Shown here: one piece after another, positions 46,262 to 57,481 of the stretch
Numbering within the stretch: position 1 is the first letter of the stretch
How the letters are laid out: each line of letters starts with the position of its first letter
Assembly: GCF_902806685.2 (NCBI RefSeq)
Contig: NC_048552.1
Coordinates: 12,179,662 to 12,243,661, forward strand
Reading direction: 5' to 3'
Length of the DNA stretch: 64,000 nt
Source: Maniola hyperantus
Taxonomy: Eukaryota; Arthropoda; Insecta; Lepidoptera; Nymphalidae
Translations under genes and position numbers: made by a program
Notes under the pieces: model-generated
Databases searched by the model: none
What the model was told of the DNA's origin: nothing
What the model saw: the letters and a program-made list of their open reading frames with translations, nothing else

Positions 46262-46501
46262 GTGATCATGATATATATTTTCTTATTATTTCGTAATATT
46301 ACCGTGGGGACATTTTGGTTGGACCCCACGTGCGCGAACAATGTCGATAGGCTACGTAAGCTAATCGATCTGGTGTTTCGCGCTTATTGGTGCCTGAGAG
46401 GGCTCTTGAAAAAGGGGATACCTCGACATCCAGCAGCGATTCAAGCAACGAGCAGGATTGAGAGTGACTCCCGAGAGAAACGGCGAGAAATTACCAGGTA
46501 A
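46262..46501 (+). CDS. Small open frame after the left repeat of DIRS element 2
   Basis: 79 codons. A hydrophobic start is followed by a basic C-terminal half (IESDSREKRREITR). It may be the opening of the gag frame; I do not recognise it and there is no motif. Confidence 0.25.
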   Translation: MIMIYIFLLFRNITVGTFWLDPTCANNVDRLRKLIDLVFRAYWCLRGLLKKGIPRHPAAIQATSRIESDSREKRREITR

Positions 46502-47387
46502 CGATCGATCCTCGGATCGATGCGTTATACAACCAGGTGAGTTTTCTTACATATCTTATAATGCATTTACCATATTGTGTATCTAATGCAAATGAGATGC
46601 TAATTGAGAAACCAAATTAAACAAATGGCGATTTGGTTGACGAACGTGTCGACACCGACACCGAAATCTAAATCTGGATCTAGGTTTCTTTAATACAAAT
46701 TTTGGCGAGGAAAAGTCCCAATGGTTACCTATAATCGGTTATTGAATCTATTTATTTTATGTACAAAGTTAATTGAGTGCAATTTAAATTTTACGCCAGT
46801 GAATCGAATGATAACATTTTATCTCGCCCACGTGGCGAGATGTTGGTTATAACAAGACATTGGTTAAATTGCTCATTTAAAGGGGTTTCGTAAACTAAAA
46901 ATAACGGAGAACTGTACTCACTAAACAATAGCTAACACTTATTTGGCCCCACTGAGGACATCATGGCCGTTACCACCAATGCTTTATTATACCAAACAGA
47001 ACTCAGTTAAGAATCCAGATACCCCCTTTAATAAATGACTGAAACATTCAGATGATAAAGTCGCCCTTTGGTCTAAGTATCTCCTGCATTTTTATTCTTT
47101 TGAATATAATGATTAGCAATAAAGATGGTTAAATAAATAAATAACATTCAGCAAATCATCTTTGTCTTAAAAATTATCAGAACAAACTTTACAAATTGTT
47201 TGGGTAACAGGCGAATGTATAGCATAATATATTATGTAAGGCGCAGGAGATGAATATCAGACAGAATTTTCATGGAGATGTTTATTTTAAATACTCTAAG
47301 GAAATTTTGGATACGGTATTTGCATATGTCAAAAGTGAATGGTTTCTCAGTGATGGCTGAATGGAGGGTCTTCCACTGGAAGCCTCT

Positions 47388-47418
47388 CGGACCTCACATA
47401 TCTGATATGTGAGGTCCG
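47388..47418. repeat. Perfect 15-bp hairpin in DIRS element 2
   Basis: 'cggacctcacatatc', one loop base, then its exact inverse. Confidence 0.9.
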
Positions 47419-47929
47419 CACCCTTTGTTAGTTTTGGGTGTGATAACCATTTTAAATTATTGATTAAGCTGGAAAAGTACGTCAAATCATTGTGACGTCA
47501 CATGCCAGTGTTTCATGGGGCCTCGCGTGCTGAGCGTGTGTTTTAACGCTTTATAGGATACTGATTTGACTAGTTGTCAAATACCGGATTGGCTTTTAAC
47601 AATAGTGACGAGGTTCTTTTTGGATAAAGCAACACTCACTGCGTTTATGCAATCCCCTGGTGGCCCATATTTATAAATATTACAGCTATAAATGCCTACA
47701 ATCGAAAAACCTATCCAACACAATATGTTACAGGTTATGTAATGACATTCTAATATCGTTGGCAAGCTTTTGGTGCAAACAGTTTTTGTAAATGTCAATT
47801 ACGGTATTTCGAATACCCTAATACAAGAAACTACCCCCGGTAATGCCCACAAAACAAATAATGCAACATGCAACCTGGTCACCTGTCACGACTTAAATGA
47901 CACAAGAATTACTGGACCAAAACTAGTAG

Positions 47930-48735
47930 AAGTGGTTCACAAGGAAATGCCCAGTTTTATCTCCGAGCTTTTTCTGCGGAAGGAAAACGTTGGATCGATG
48001 CGTCTGATTTTCGACCCTCGAGAACGAAACAAATTTGTGAAACAAAACTATCCCGTCTGATTTGTCATACCGGTTCGTAGCTTTCTACAACAAAAGTTGG
48101 ACAACCTGTCTAATTTTTGGGTCTGGCGGCAGCGCCCCATCTGTAACATGCTCGGTTGCGGAAACCTTGCATGCGAAGGAATGTCGAGTGCTAGTCTACC
48201 TAGACGACTTCCTTCTGGTCAATCAAGACCAATCCAAGTTATGTCTTCAGGCTGCGGAAGCCGTGAGGCACTTGGAACTTCTGGGCTGGCAATTCTGGTC
48301 AACTAAGACCAATCCAGGTTATTCCTTCACGCTGCGGAAGCGTGAGGTCCTTGGAACTTCGGGGCAGGGGGATCAATTACCAAAAGCCAACGTCCATACC
48401 ATGTTGAAGACACCGGTTCTCGTCCGATCACCGAAGTTAAGCAACATCGGGATCAATTACTAAAAGTCAATTCTAACACTCACACAAGACCTACAATACC
48501 TGGGTATTCGTTGGCAGACTATAAGAAAATTCAATGTTCTTGCCCATAATAAAGAGTAAAAAACTATCAACGAGACCTTTGAGAGAATTATTACTGAAAA
48601 TATCTGAAATCACTCTTCACGAAATGCAACGGTTGCTAGGACAGTCAGACTTCGCCAGTTTAGTAACTCCCAGAAGCAGACTACATTCTGATCAGATCCA
48701 AATACGCCTCAAACGTTTCGATAATATGTTTTAGA
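47930..48735 (+). pseudogene. DIRS element 2 reverse transcriptase relic
   Basis: Three open pieces in different frames carry RT blocks in order: FISELFLRKENVGSMRLI (fingers, 47960), the YLDD catalytic box at about 48195-48210 and LQYLGIRWQT (48490), followed by the thumb-like EITLHEMQRLLGQSDFASLV (48610). A stretch between YLDD and LQYLG is duplicated and then interrupted by the 5S fragment. Confidence 0.65.
48386..48450 (+). pseudogene. 5S rRNA fragment inserted in DIRS element 2
   Basis: The 65 bases beginning 'gccaacgtccataccatgtt' and ending 'gttaagcaacatcgg' are the first half of animal 5S rRNA, with perhaps one change ('gaagacac' for 'gaatacac'). The flanks 'gatcaattaccaaaag' (48371-48386) and 'gatcaattactaaaag' (48451-48466) form a 16-bp direct repeat with one mismatch. 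This points to retroposition of a 3'-truncated 5S transcript. Confidence 0.85.
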
Positions 48736-50629
48736 CTGCTGAATCCACAATCGTGGAACAGGGAATGACATGGCGGCGCGGAACCACATGTCTCAGGCTG
48801 CCAATATGTACACCTAAAACCTGCCATCCACTGCTTGGCGAATAATGCCTCTGATTGGCTTTTAGTGCCCAATTAAACGGGAAATTAATGCCAGAAACTT
48901 GGTGAGTGCATCAAAAATGATAGCACAGCAATAGAAGGAACTTTATGCAGTTATAGTGGCAATTGAAGACAGCACAAGAACTCTGTAAAAATCGCAAGTC
49001 TTAGTTCAATCGAACACTCATTCGTTCACTCACTCGTTCGTTCTAACGTTCATTTTAATGAACAAAGTCGTGGGTTTTACTGATTCTAACAATCGAACTC
49101 CCGCACATAACAGATTACATTATTGGCTCAAGGCTGTCACGAGGAAAACCTCCCACAGAGTGTCATCTTTTCCCTCAAGCGCCGTCCGAGATCGATTTGG
49201 TTGCAGCACAACAGATTACTGTAGTAGGGAATAAAGATGGTGTGATGTCTTTATCGACTGCAAAGATTGATCAGCAAGTTATAGATGCTTTCAACAGGTC
49301 ATTGAGACATCAATTTAGCATGGGTGTTTTCTTCTCCAAACTAATTGCCAAAAGTACTGACTTACTTGAACAAGTGCAGCTGGGGTGTACTTAAATGTGG
49401 CACGTGAAAGACCTTTGGGCTTCAAGATTTGAAAGCAGAGCTCAAATGAACTATAGAACCTATCAGGGACTCTGATAGATGTCACGACATTACAGTGTCC
49501 ACCAGACATTTACACGGAAGCTGAAAAAATTGAGGATGGGTGCCCAAATAAAGGAGTAGTCTATACGAGAAGTAAAGAACAGGTGCTTGTTGGAAGCAAT
49601 TTTTGTCCTACCTACCTACCAGACATCAAAAATGGTTAAACTGGTGCGAAACCTGGTGGCGGTTAATTTTCTATGATCCACATGTGGACACTAGGCAATT
49701 ATTGACGTGGCTAAACTCAAAATTACTAAACCATTTATCATACAGGACCTTAAGGTAGAGCTCAAGCGCTAACTACAGAAGCTCTCATTTAAGCACACAC
49801 TTCCCGAGATATCTAGACGAACCTATATGGACAATTGTTGCCCTGGAACGAAGGGTTGACAACTGAAAGTCTGTGTCACCGGGAAAAATATATTATATAC
49901 TTTATTTGGCCCAAAGACTGACACTCACTCTTAACATAAATACGGATGGACACTTTCAAAACATAATAGTATAACAGAAAACATAATTCTCTATTAATGT
50001 ACTAGTATACTACAGTAGTACTACATGTATGTCTTTGACACAGGAAAATAGGTCAAGCAGAATGAAGTTAAGAATTTAAATATATTGTAATCTTTTTATC
50101 ACCAACTGTAATGAAACTGAAGCCGCATCACGTACTGTAATAGATCACTGGAACAGTTCAGTTCTTAAGCAATGTGGCAGCATTCCTGTATCCCCAGGGA
50201 TTCATCAGTGGATCAACAGTAGTTTCTTTGGGGACAGATAACCAATCAATGGACGATATACTCGTATCTCGTGGTAACTAGAGATTACCAGACACTCTTG
50301 TTGAAATCATTATTGCCCGGAGGAGATCTCAAAATAACTGAAGCTTATTTTTCAATATAATCATTATATGGTCCGGTTTGAGTTTTAGTAATCCTTATCA
50401 AAATTACAGACATAAATCATTTAAATTGTTTGTCTTTTAGACATTATATTTTAACTTATTAACCCTGGTTAGAAATAACAATAACTTTAATAGGTGACAA
50501 TGAATGAAGGGGACGTGGTTATATGATCTAACTTAACGATTAATATTTTTGTTATTCAATTGACAGATTAACTCCCTTTGATTCATCATAGCGTTGTGGG
50601 TAATACATTTCACCAGCAGATAACAAACA

Positions 50630-50740
50630 CGTCTTCATACATAAATGCTGTATGTTTTCCGGAGGCACATCAATATGACGGTTTTACATTACAATAAAAC
50701 CGATATTATGTGCCGAGAGGGAAAACATACAGCATTGCAG
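50630..50740 (+). repeat. DIRS element 2, internal complementary region
   Basis: 'taaatgctgtatgttttccg' with 'gaggcacatc' is the inverse of the left end. 'atgacggttttacattacaa' onward is the inverse of the right end. The two meet at a single AAT (50672-50674). Confidence 0.85.
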
Positions 50741-50760
50741 GAACTTCTTCCTGGTGAAGA

Positions 50761-50984
50761 CTATGACATCCAAGATGGCAGCGGCTCACTGCCTTGCTGG
50801 GTGAGACACTAGCGCCCCTATATCCGGTAAGGTAAACTACATTATTGCATAGGAATATACATGTTTATGGATGAAGCGCGCATATATGCGGTGAGTACAT
50901 AATTGCTTCTTCATACATAAATGCTGTATGTTTTCCCTCTCGGCACATAATATCGGTTTTATTGTAATGTAAAACCGTCATATT
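50761..50984 (+). repeat. DIRS element 2, right inverted repeat
   Basis: 'ctatgacatccaagatggca' to 'taaaaccgtcatatt'. The outer 40 bp or so are matched only in the internal region. Confidence 0.85.
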
Positions 50985-51960
50985 ATATCAAAAAAATTAA
51001 CACTATATTTTTTTGCGCCCTAATAACCGTAAAACTTTAATTTAAAAATATATTTTTCTTAGACAGGTGAAAACACTGGTCGGCCATGTTTGGCCGATAG
51101 ATTATCTGTGCTCTGACGTCATGCATTTGTAAACAACAGCATAACCTCCCAAAGTTTAATAAACATGACTTCTATACTAGTTTACATGAAAAATATAGTA
51201 ATTATCGTTATTGTATCATCCGAGAAAGTAAAAAACGCATCGATAAAGACCACAGGAAAGTTGTGGATTAGAGTGCCCAGTGAAATAAATATACGTAACA
51301 CGCAAAGACTTGCTTAAAGGGATCCTATATGACTAACGACTTCAACCCAAATTTATTTTTGCAAAGATCCCTTTGTTGTAAGTCTTACTTAATAACTTAT
51401 TCAATTTATAAAGAGAAAACGATATTTTTTTACGTTTACTATGAGTTTTTAGAAATATATAAAAACTAGCTTATGCACGTGACTTCGCCCGCGTGGACTT
51501 CATAAATTTCAAACCTCCATTTAACCCACTCAGGGGTGGAATTTCAAAAAATCCTTTCCTAGTGGATACCTTCTCTTTACCTACAAAGAACACACCCACC
51601 AAATTTCATGTATCTAGGACCAGCTGTTTAGGCTGTGCGTTGATATATAAGTTAGTCAGGACTCTAAATTTTATATATATGGATACTACGTTAGTCCCCG
51701 CGTGACATAGGGATGACATTTCTTTGTTTACATATTTTAATGACGTCACATCATGGCTGACAGCGTTTTCTGCGTTTCAAATAAAAATAAAAACTGTATT
51801 TTTTTAAATTGGATTTATATATCCATCCTGCGTTTTTAATAATTGTTATTGATATATTTCGTTGTCTTAAGCAAAATACTATAATAAATAATCATTTATT
51901 GGACGAAATTAAATATGAGTCAAGTAGCCTGCTATTTTGTTCTAAGATTGATGACCCTGT
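50985..51960. other. Gene-free stretch with a family C repeat
   Basis: 51468-51690 is a diverged forward family C copy ('tagcttatgcacgtgacttc'). The rest is AT-rich and unassigned. Confidence 0.45.
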
Positions 51961-51989
51961 GCCATAGAGTAAAGTAATACACTGGAAAC

Positions 51990-52347
51990 CCTGTGCAGTC
52001 GATTCGCAATCGGCCTCCTGGAGTAAATGTATTCTGTGATCGGCCTGCAGTTTAGTTTATTTATTTCTTGATTTATTTGTGTGTAATTTGGTGCGTACCA
52101 TAGATTAATATGTATACCGCGTACCATGCCTCCGGAAAAAAAAGTGTGTTTTCGTGGATAACCATATGGATAACTGACTTTCCTGGAACATTTACATACG
52201 ACTTTCTGGTCGGTGCATACGACGGAAATGTTTTATACTGTCATGTTTGCGAGAAAAAAATTTCATGCACAAAAAAATTTCAAATAGACCAACATATCAA
52301 AACAAGTATTCACATCGCAGGATTGCAAAAGAAAGGTCCACGACAAC
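51990..52347 (+). pseudogene. hAT-type transposase, N-terminal part
   Basis: A start near 52125 (MPPEKKVCF) shifts frame into ITDFPGTFTYDFLVGAYDGN, followed by a BED/CGGBP1-like zinc finger: C-x2-C (CHVCEKK) and H-x5-H (HIKTSIH), ending LQKKGPRQ at 52347. This is the N-terminus of the KRBA2/CGGBP1-like hAT group. The continuation is at 60369-60960. It needs at least one frame correction near 52155, so it is not functional. Confidence 0.65.
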
Positions 52348-52649
52348 CACAGACTACAGTGTATATAGGGAGATAGACTGGTAAGTCGGGCCGTCAAGGC
52401 GCCCACTTGAAAAGCGCCATCTAGGAGACGGGTTTGGTACTAAATACAGCCAATACCCAGTATATATACCTACCTATATACATACTTAATAGTTTTTTAA
52501 ATTAGGTAGGAATGTGGTGTTTGATTTGCGGGAGTTTTGAATGGATAATGGTACTTATCTTGGCAATACTGATAATTACCAATATCACAATGGCATTTAA
52601 CTCCCGCCAATCAAATTTAATTCAAAAATTAAACACAACTTATTATAAG

Positions 52650-55600
52650 TTATTTAAACTTTTTCAATTTATTTTTTTTATAATAAATATCAGCATCACA
52701 TTTAAGTGGATCTCTTGAATCAAAAAAGTGAATTTTTCCATTTAAAATAAAATTAATATCTTTGCACCAGTTATTTATAAAAAAAATGACAGTTTCCTTG
52801 GTCAAAAAATTAATAATTTTGTCTCTATGTGAGCTACATGATATAAAGTTAAAATTTATATTTGATAATAGTATTAATTTTACGTACTCTTGTATTTTAT
52901 TTTTATTACTTCTGTTTTTCAAAATTTCAATTACGTGATTTTCGATCTCAGCGAAGCAATCAAAAATGTTTCTCGTCGGATAACATAGCCATCCTTTGTC
53001 ATTGTATTCGCTAATTTTAATATGTTTATGAAAAGCCTCCAGTTCCTTACTTTTAAACACTTCAATGCATTCAGGACAACTTTTGAAAACTTTTTTTTGC
53101 ACTTTTGTCACAAGCCATCCACTGCAATATGCTACTGCCGCACACCTCTCTACATCTGTCGGAGATTTGCCTTCAATTAGTTTATTTGTATTTATATTTT
53201 CAATGTTCAAATCATTAAAATCTATTTCTATATTTTCTGTGTTTTCTTCGTTACTCTTTTCGCTACTTTTTATAAGATTTTTTAAATTGTTTAGGCAAAA
53301 GTCCCCATCTTTTTCACAATTTGCCCCGACAGAATGAGGAGATGTTAAATTATTTACCATTAACGTCTTATATGCTGCTTGAAACCCATATGCATTTGGC
53401 ATATTGTTTGAATGGCCCTGTGCTCTTATTGCACCAAAAAAGTTTTCCAAGGGGTCCTGATTGAAATGTCGTAACAAAAGTGAAGTTACATTGAGGGACT
53501 TTAAATGATTGATTAATAACTGGAACCCTTCAATTGTTTTTATCCAGCTCGAAATTGATGGAACAGAGGCTTTTCTCCCATCCTTTGTAACAAAGACCAT
53601 GGACTTCAATACTGGCAAACTTTTTCTCCATAACTGGTGATGAGGAGATTTGGGAGTTACAGCAGTTCTATAAATTTTACCGTTTCTTATTTTGCTGTAA
53701 CTCCCATTTACAGAATCAAATAATTCGTCCATCAATATTAACAAATCGGCCGTGTCTTTATTTTCAGCTGGAAGTTGCCCACAATCTAAAAAGAAAAAAA
53801 GGACATGTTAAATACTCATAAAATAAATTATAATAAGTAAAAATTAAAATATTCTATTCTACTAATTAATAAGAATGGAACACAATACACAAATAAGCTG
53901 GATAGCCTAGTGGTTATGACGTCGTCTCCTACTCTGTAGTGACCCGGCGGTGGAGTGATCATGATGATCATGATGAAGTAGAAAACCTTGCATAAAGAGT
54001 AAAATCCACCAACTTTGACAATGGTAAAGAGAGCAATGTACATCAGTATACAAATCAAGTAGGTACCTGCCATATATCCAAGAGCAACGCCGACTGTCCG
54101 ACTGAATACCTGAGTGCAGTGTTTCACTTTCATTTTAGGTATTAGTTTGGGCACAACATGTTGCGCCGTTAATTTAGGCACCAAGCGGACACCTTTATAG
54201 CCTGGCTGCCTGTGGTACATTTCTTCTAAATGCTGCCATTTTGCAACTTTTTGCTTCCCATCTTGGGTAAACATTAAATTTTTGTTCAACAAATTATTTC
54301 TTATACCCTTCATCAGATGGGGTGCATCAAATAAAGGAAAAATCTTTTTTTTATTTAATTCAAAAAACCCACCAGTCCATTCTTTGTTGTCTCTTAAATA
54401 TTCTATTCTAGTCTCATTTAGTAAACTGTTTATAGCAGCTCGGTTTGATGCCCCCTGGTCACAAACAGTGGCCACAACTTTTAAACCTGTGGCTTCTACT
54501 TCTTTTATGACAGTTTTTATTTGTGCCTTTAAGCTGTCTGCTTTAGTAGAGCCTCTACAAAATGTGAAATAAACTGGTTGTTTGAATTTTTTTATGATAC
54601 CTCTCACCATAAACACCAAAACATGGTCACAAATTTGCTTCTTTTTTTCCTCACCGTCATCCACCATACCAATAATTTCATCATTTTTTCTGCAGTAGGT
54701 TAAATTTGGTGAAATTGCCATTTCATCAAAGATAATCGTACAAAACTTATGGTTGTCATTTAACTTTGTTACAGGTTTCTTTAATTCTTCAAATAACTCC
54801 ACGGTTTTACCTGGCTTGAGGTTTATTTTTTGTAATAAAGTAGAAAGTGTTTTTCTCTTAGGCAAAACACTAAAAGAACTTAGAAACCTATATGCCTTTG
54901 GACTGCGCTTGTACAATGCAAGGGAAATAATTTTTTCTTTAATTGTGAAGCGTCTTCCTTTTGCTTTCTTTCCAAATTGAGTGACTTGCATAGCAAAAAA
55001 AGTTTTTGTCTCTTCACTCATATTTTTCATCAAAAGCTCAAATGCTTCGGTCTTTTTAAGTTTAATAGCAGCCTTCTTCTTAAAGTAGTCTTTCTGTATT
55101 CGACATTTTTTTAATTGATGTCTCATATTTGAAATTTCTTTGCAGAGTTCCTTCTCTTGTTTGGTGAGAACCCACTTCTTAGCTGAAAGTAAAATGACAT
55201 CAAATATTAAAAATTGCTGTTCATTAAGTACCATCATGATTAATCATGGTTCGTCATTCAGTGCAATCGTATAACAGCCTAGTAGCTATGACTTTTCGAC
55301 AGGTTGGGGGTGCAATCAATTCTAACTTTGCAGAGTTATGTGCATTTTAAGAAATTAAATATCACTTGCTTTAATGGTGAACGAAAAAATATCTTAAGGA
55401 AACCTGCATGGCAGACGATGGCCTAAACTCATCTCACTCTTAGAGGAGACCTATGCTCAGTAATAAGCTGGCAATGAGTTGATCATGACTAAAGATATTA
55501 TCAATGAGCAATAAATTCTTAGGGTTATCAAAATAGAGCCTTTTTACTGTTATTCTGCTGCTAGTCTTTCTGACCGTGTATAATATTGTTGTCTTGAAGT

Positions 55601-57481
55601 CATATTATACAGAGTTATTTAGACAACCTGGCATTTTTGGGGCAGAAAAAATATTGATCCCAACTTGATATGCCTGAGACTTTGTCCACATGAATTTGTT
55701 TTTAAAAGTGTCTGCTACAGACAGAGTATGAAGCATGGCATGATCACCACAGTAAGTTATAATATTTAACTAAGCCAAGTAAGTTATAAAAACTTTTTAG
55801 TTTAAAACTAAGGATTCTGATATACCTTTTAAATTGTCCTTTGAGTTTAACTTAATAGCAACTGCAGGTACTGCTTTACTTGATGTTGCAACAAGTCCTG
55901 CAAAATACCAAAAATAACACATGAGATAATAATACGATAATCTATACCAACCAATTTTAAAAAAATCTTTTACAAGTAGAAATCTACATTATTCCTGAGT
56001 AACATAAGCTATATTTTATTTTCAAAAAATTAGAGATCCACATGAAAACTGTAATAAGCTACCCATGCGAAGGTAAGGTCACTAGTTAATACTAAAGCTA
56101 CCAACAATGGAAATGAAAAAATGATGTTTGATTTGAAAGGTATCAAACTTTCACATCAGTAGTTCATTTAAGTTATACTACACTATTCTATTAGTATCTA
56201 ATTAAATTGAAATGATATGATCATTTAAATCAAAAACACTATTTTTTTGCATTTCCTATTGTATGGCATATACATATCTGCCATGTTAAAAAATAAACTT
56301 AAAGGCGATTTAAAATTATAGGGTACTAGCTTATGCTTTCGACTTCGTCCGCATGGACTACACAAATTTCAAACCCCTATTTCACCCCCTTAGGGATTTA
56401 AATTTTCAAAAATCTTTTCTTAGCGGATGCCTACATCATAATAGCTATCTGCATGCCAAATTTCAGCCTGATCCGTCCAGTAGTTGGAGCTGTGCGTTGA
56501 TAGATCAGTCAGTCAGTCAGTCAGTCACCTTTTCCTTTTATATATTTAGATTTAAGATTTATAATTACCTGGTGCCATTTCCATTTCATTAGAATTTGAT
56601 ATGAAACTGGAGCTAGTATGCGGTTCAGAAACAATTATTGCTTCAGCAGCAGCCATATTCTCTAAAATAAAAATATCAATATCAAAACCATAATAAAGTA
56701 AATACATTGAGATATGAATTATTCACATTAGAGAGTAAGACTTGTCCATGTTTCTACATAAAAAGTTCTTGTAAATAATTAACTTGAAACCATAGCTGTC
56801 TGATATTCTGTGACAAGTTACATAATATCTAAAATATACCAATTAGCAAGTGAAAATATTTGCTAGTTACAAAGGTACTTTAAAAATGTCTAACCAACCT
56901 GCTAAACAGAGTGATGGGATGGCTAGGGAACACAACTTTGTTGGGTACAAATAAATGTCCTCAAAATGTCTACGACAGACCCTTCTGTTGCTGTAAATGT
57001 AATCTTTATCTAATTCCGCTACATGAACCCCAATCTTCTTCAGCCACACTTGAAACAAATCAATGTGCTGATTTGGGTTGGGGAAACGGTGCAGTGAGAT
57101 ACCTGGAAATACATAATGAAGTAAAGATATTAAACATCAAGCTTATCTAATTATAGTGATCCGACTAATAGCTTATTTCTATTGAGAAAAGTGCTAAAAC
57201 ATTAAGTCGCTGTTCAAACATCAACATTTTAGGGTTTAGTACCTACATCTCACGTTTGCAATTAAACAAAACTGTGGTGCTAGAGCTAACGCATCTTGTC
57301 AAAAAGGCATCCTTGCATCACTGCATCCTTGAAATGATAACTTTCAAGGGCAATCTTCCGATTGAATCAATTGAGTATATGAGGCAGCAAGCAATACTTT
57401 CTGATATAAAACAGAACGAATTTACTTACCATCGCCTGCAACAGTTGAACAGCCAGGCACACAACATACTTTTTGAGACAT
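52650..57481 (-). CDS. THAP9 / P-element-type transposase, intact reading frame
   Basis: Exons in gene order: 57481-57430, 57102-56899, 56661-56569, 55897-55826, 55182-54067, 53785-52650. 2673 nt encode 890 aa; all introns are GT-AG and in phase. Domains: THAP C2CH zinc finger 1-85 (C6, C11, then CRRHF, and the AIPS end motif), coiled coil about 140-190, then an RNase-H-like core with D293 (IFDEMAIS), D382 (VCDQGASN) and E626 (QDPLENFFGAIRAQG), the three P-type catalytic acids. The length is close to human THAP9. The frame shows no stop or shift, yet introns carry family C and D repeats. It may be a recently active P-like element or a host gene; I found no convincing terminal repeats. Confidence 0.85.
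53890..53990 (-). repeat. Family D fragment in the last THAP-gene intron
   Basis: 'gtagtgacccggcggtggag' with 'tgatcatgatgatcatg' is a short reverse family D piece. Confidence 0.55.
55255..55490 (-). repeat. Family D repeat in a THAP-gene intron
   Basis: 'gagttatgtgcattttaag', 'aggaaacctgcatggcag' and 'ggagacctatgctcag' in reverse order of family D. Confidence 0.65.
56324..56552 (+). repeat. Family C repeat in a THAP-gene intron
   Basis: 'tagcttatgctttcgacttc' to 'ccttttccttttatatattt', nearly full length, ending 17 bp from the donor of THAP exon 3. Confidence 0.75.

Larger units (their letters stand above)
45965..50984 (+). mobile_element. DIRS-type retrotransposon, element 2 (defective)
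   Basis: 5020 bp with the same plan as element 1 but unrelated ends. Inverted repeats: 45965-46154 and 50761-50984, with 172 bp I compared that show no difference. The internal complementary region is about 50630-50740. ATT sits at both ends (45965-45967, 50982-50984) and as AAT at 50672-50674. The RT region (about 47930-48735) has FISELFLRKENVGSMRLIFD, VLVYLDDFLLV and LQYLGIRWQT. It is broken by stops, a roughly 85-bp tandem duplication and a 5S rRNA fragment. Downstream RNase H/recombinase sequence is too decayed for firm assignment. Confidence 0.82.

Noticed and set aside
53065..54980. Several plus-strand frames of 75-96 codons
   Set aside because: Antisense shadows of the THAP transposase exons.
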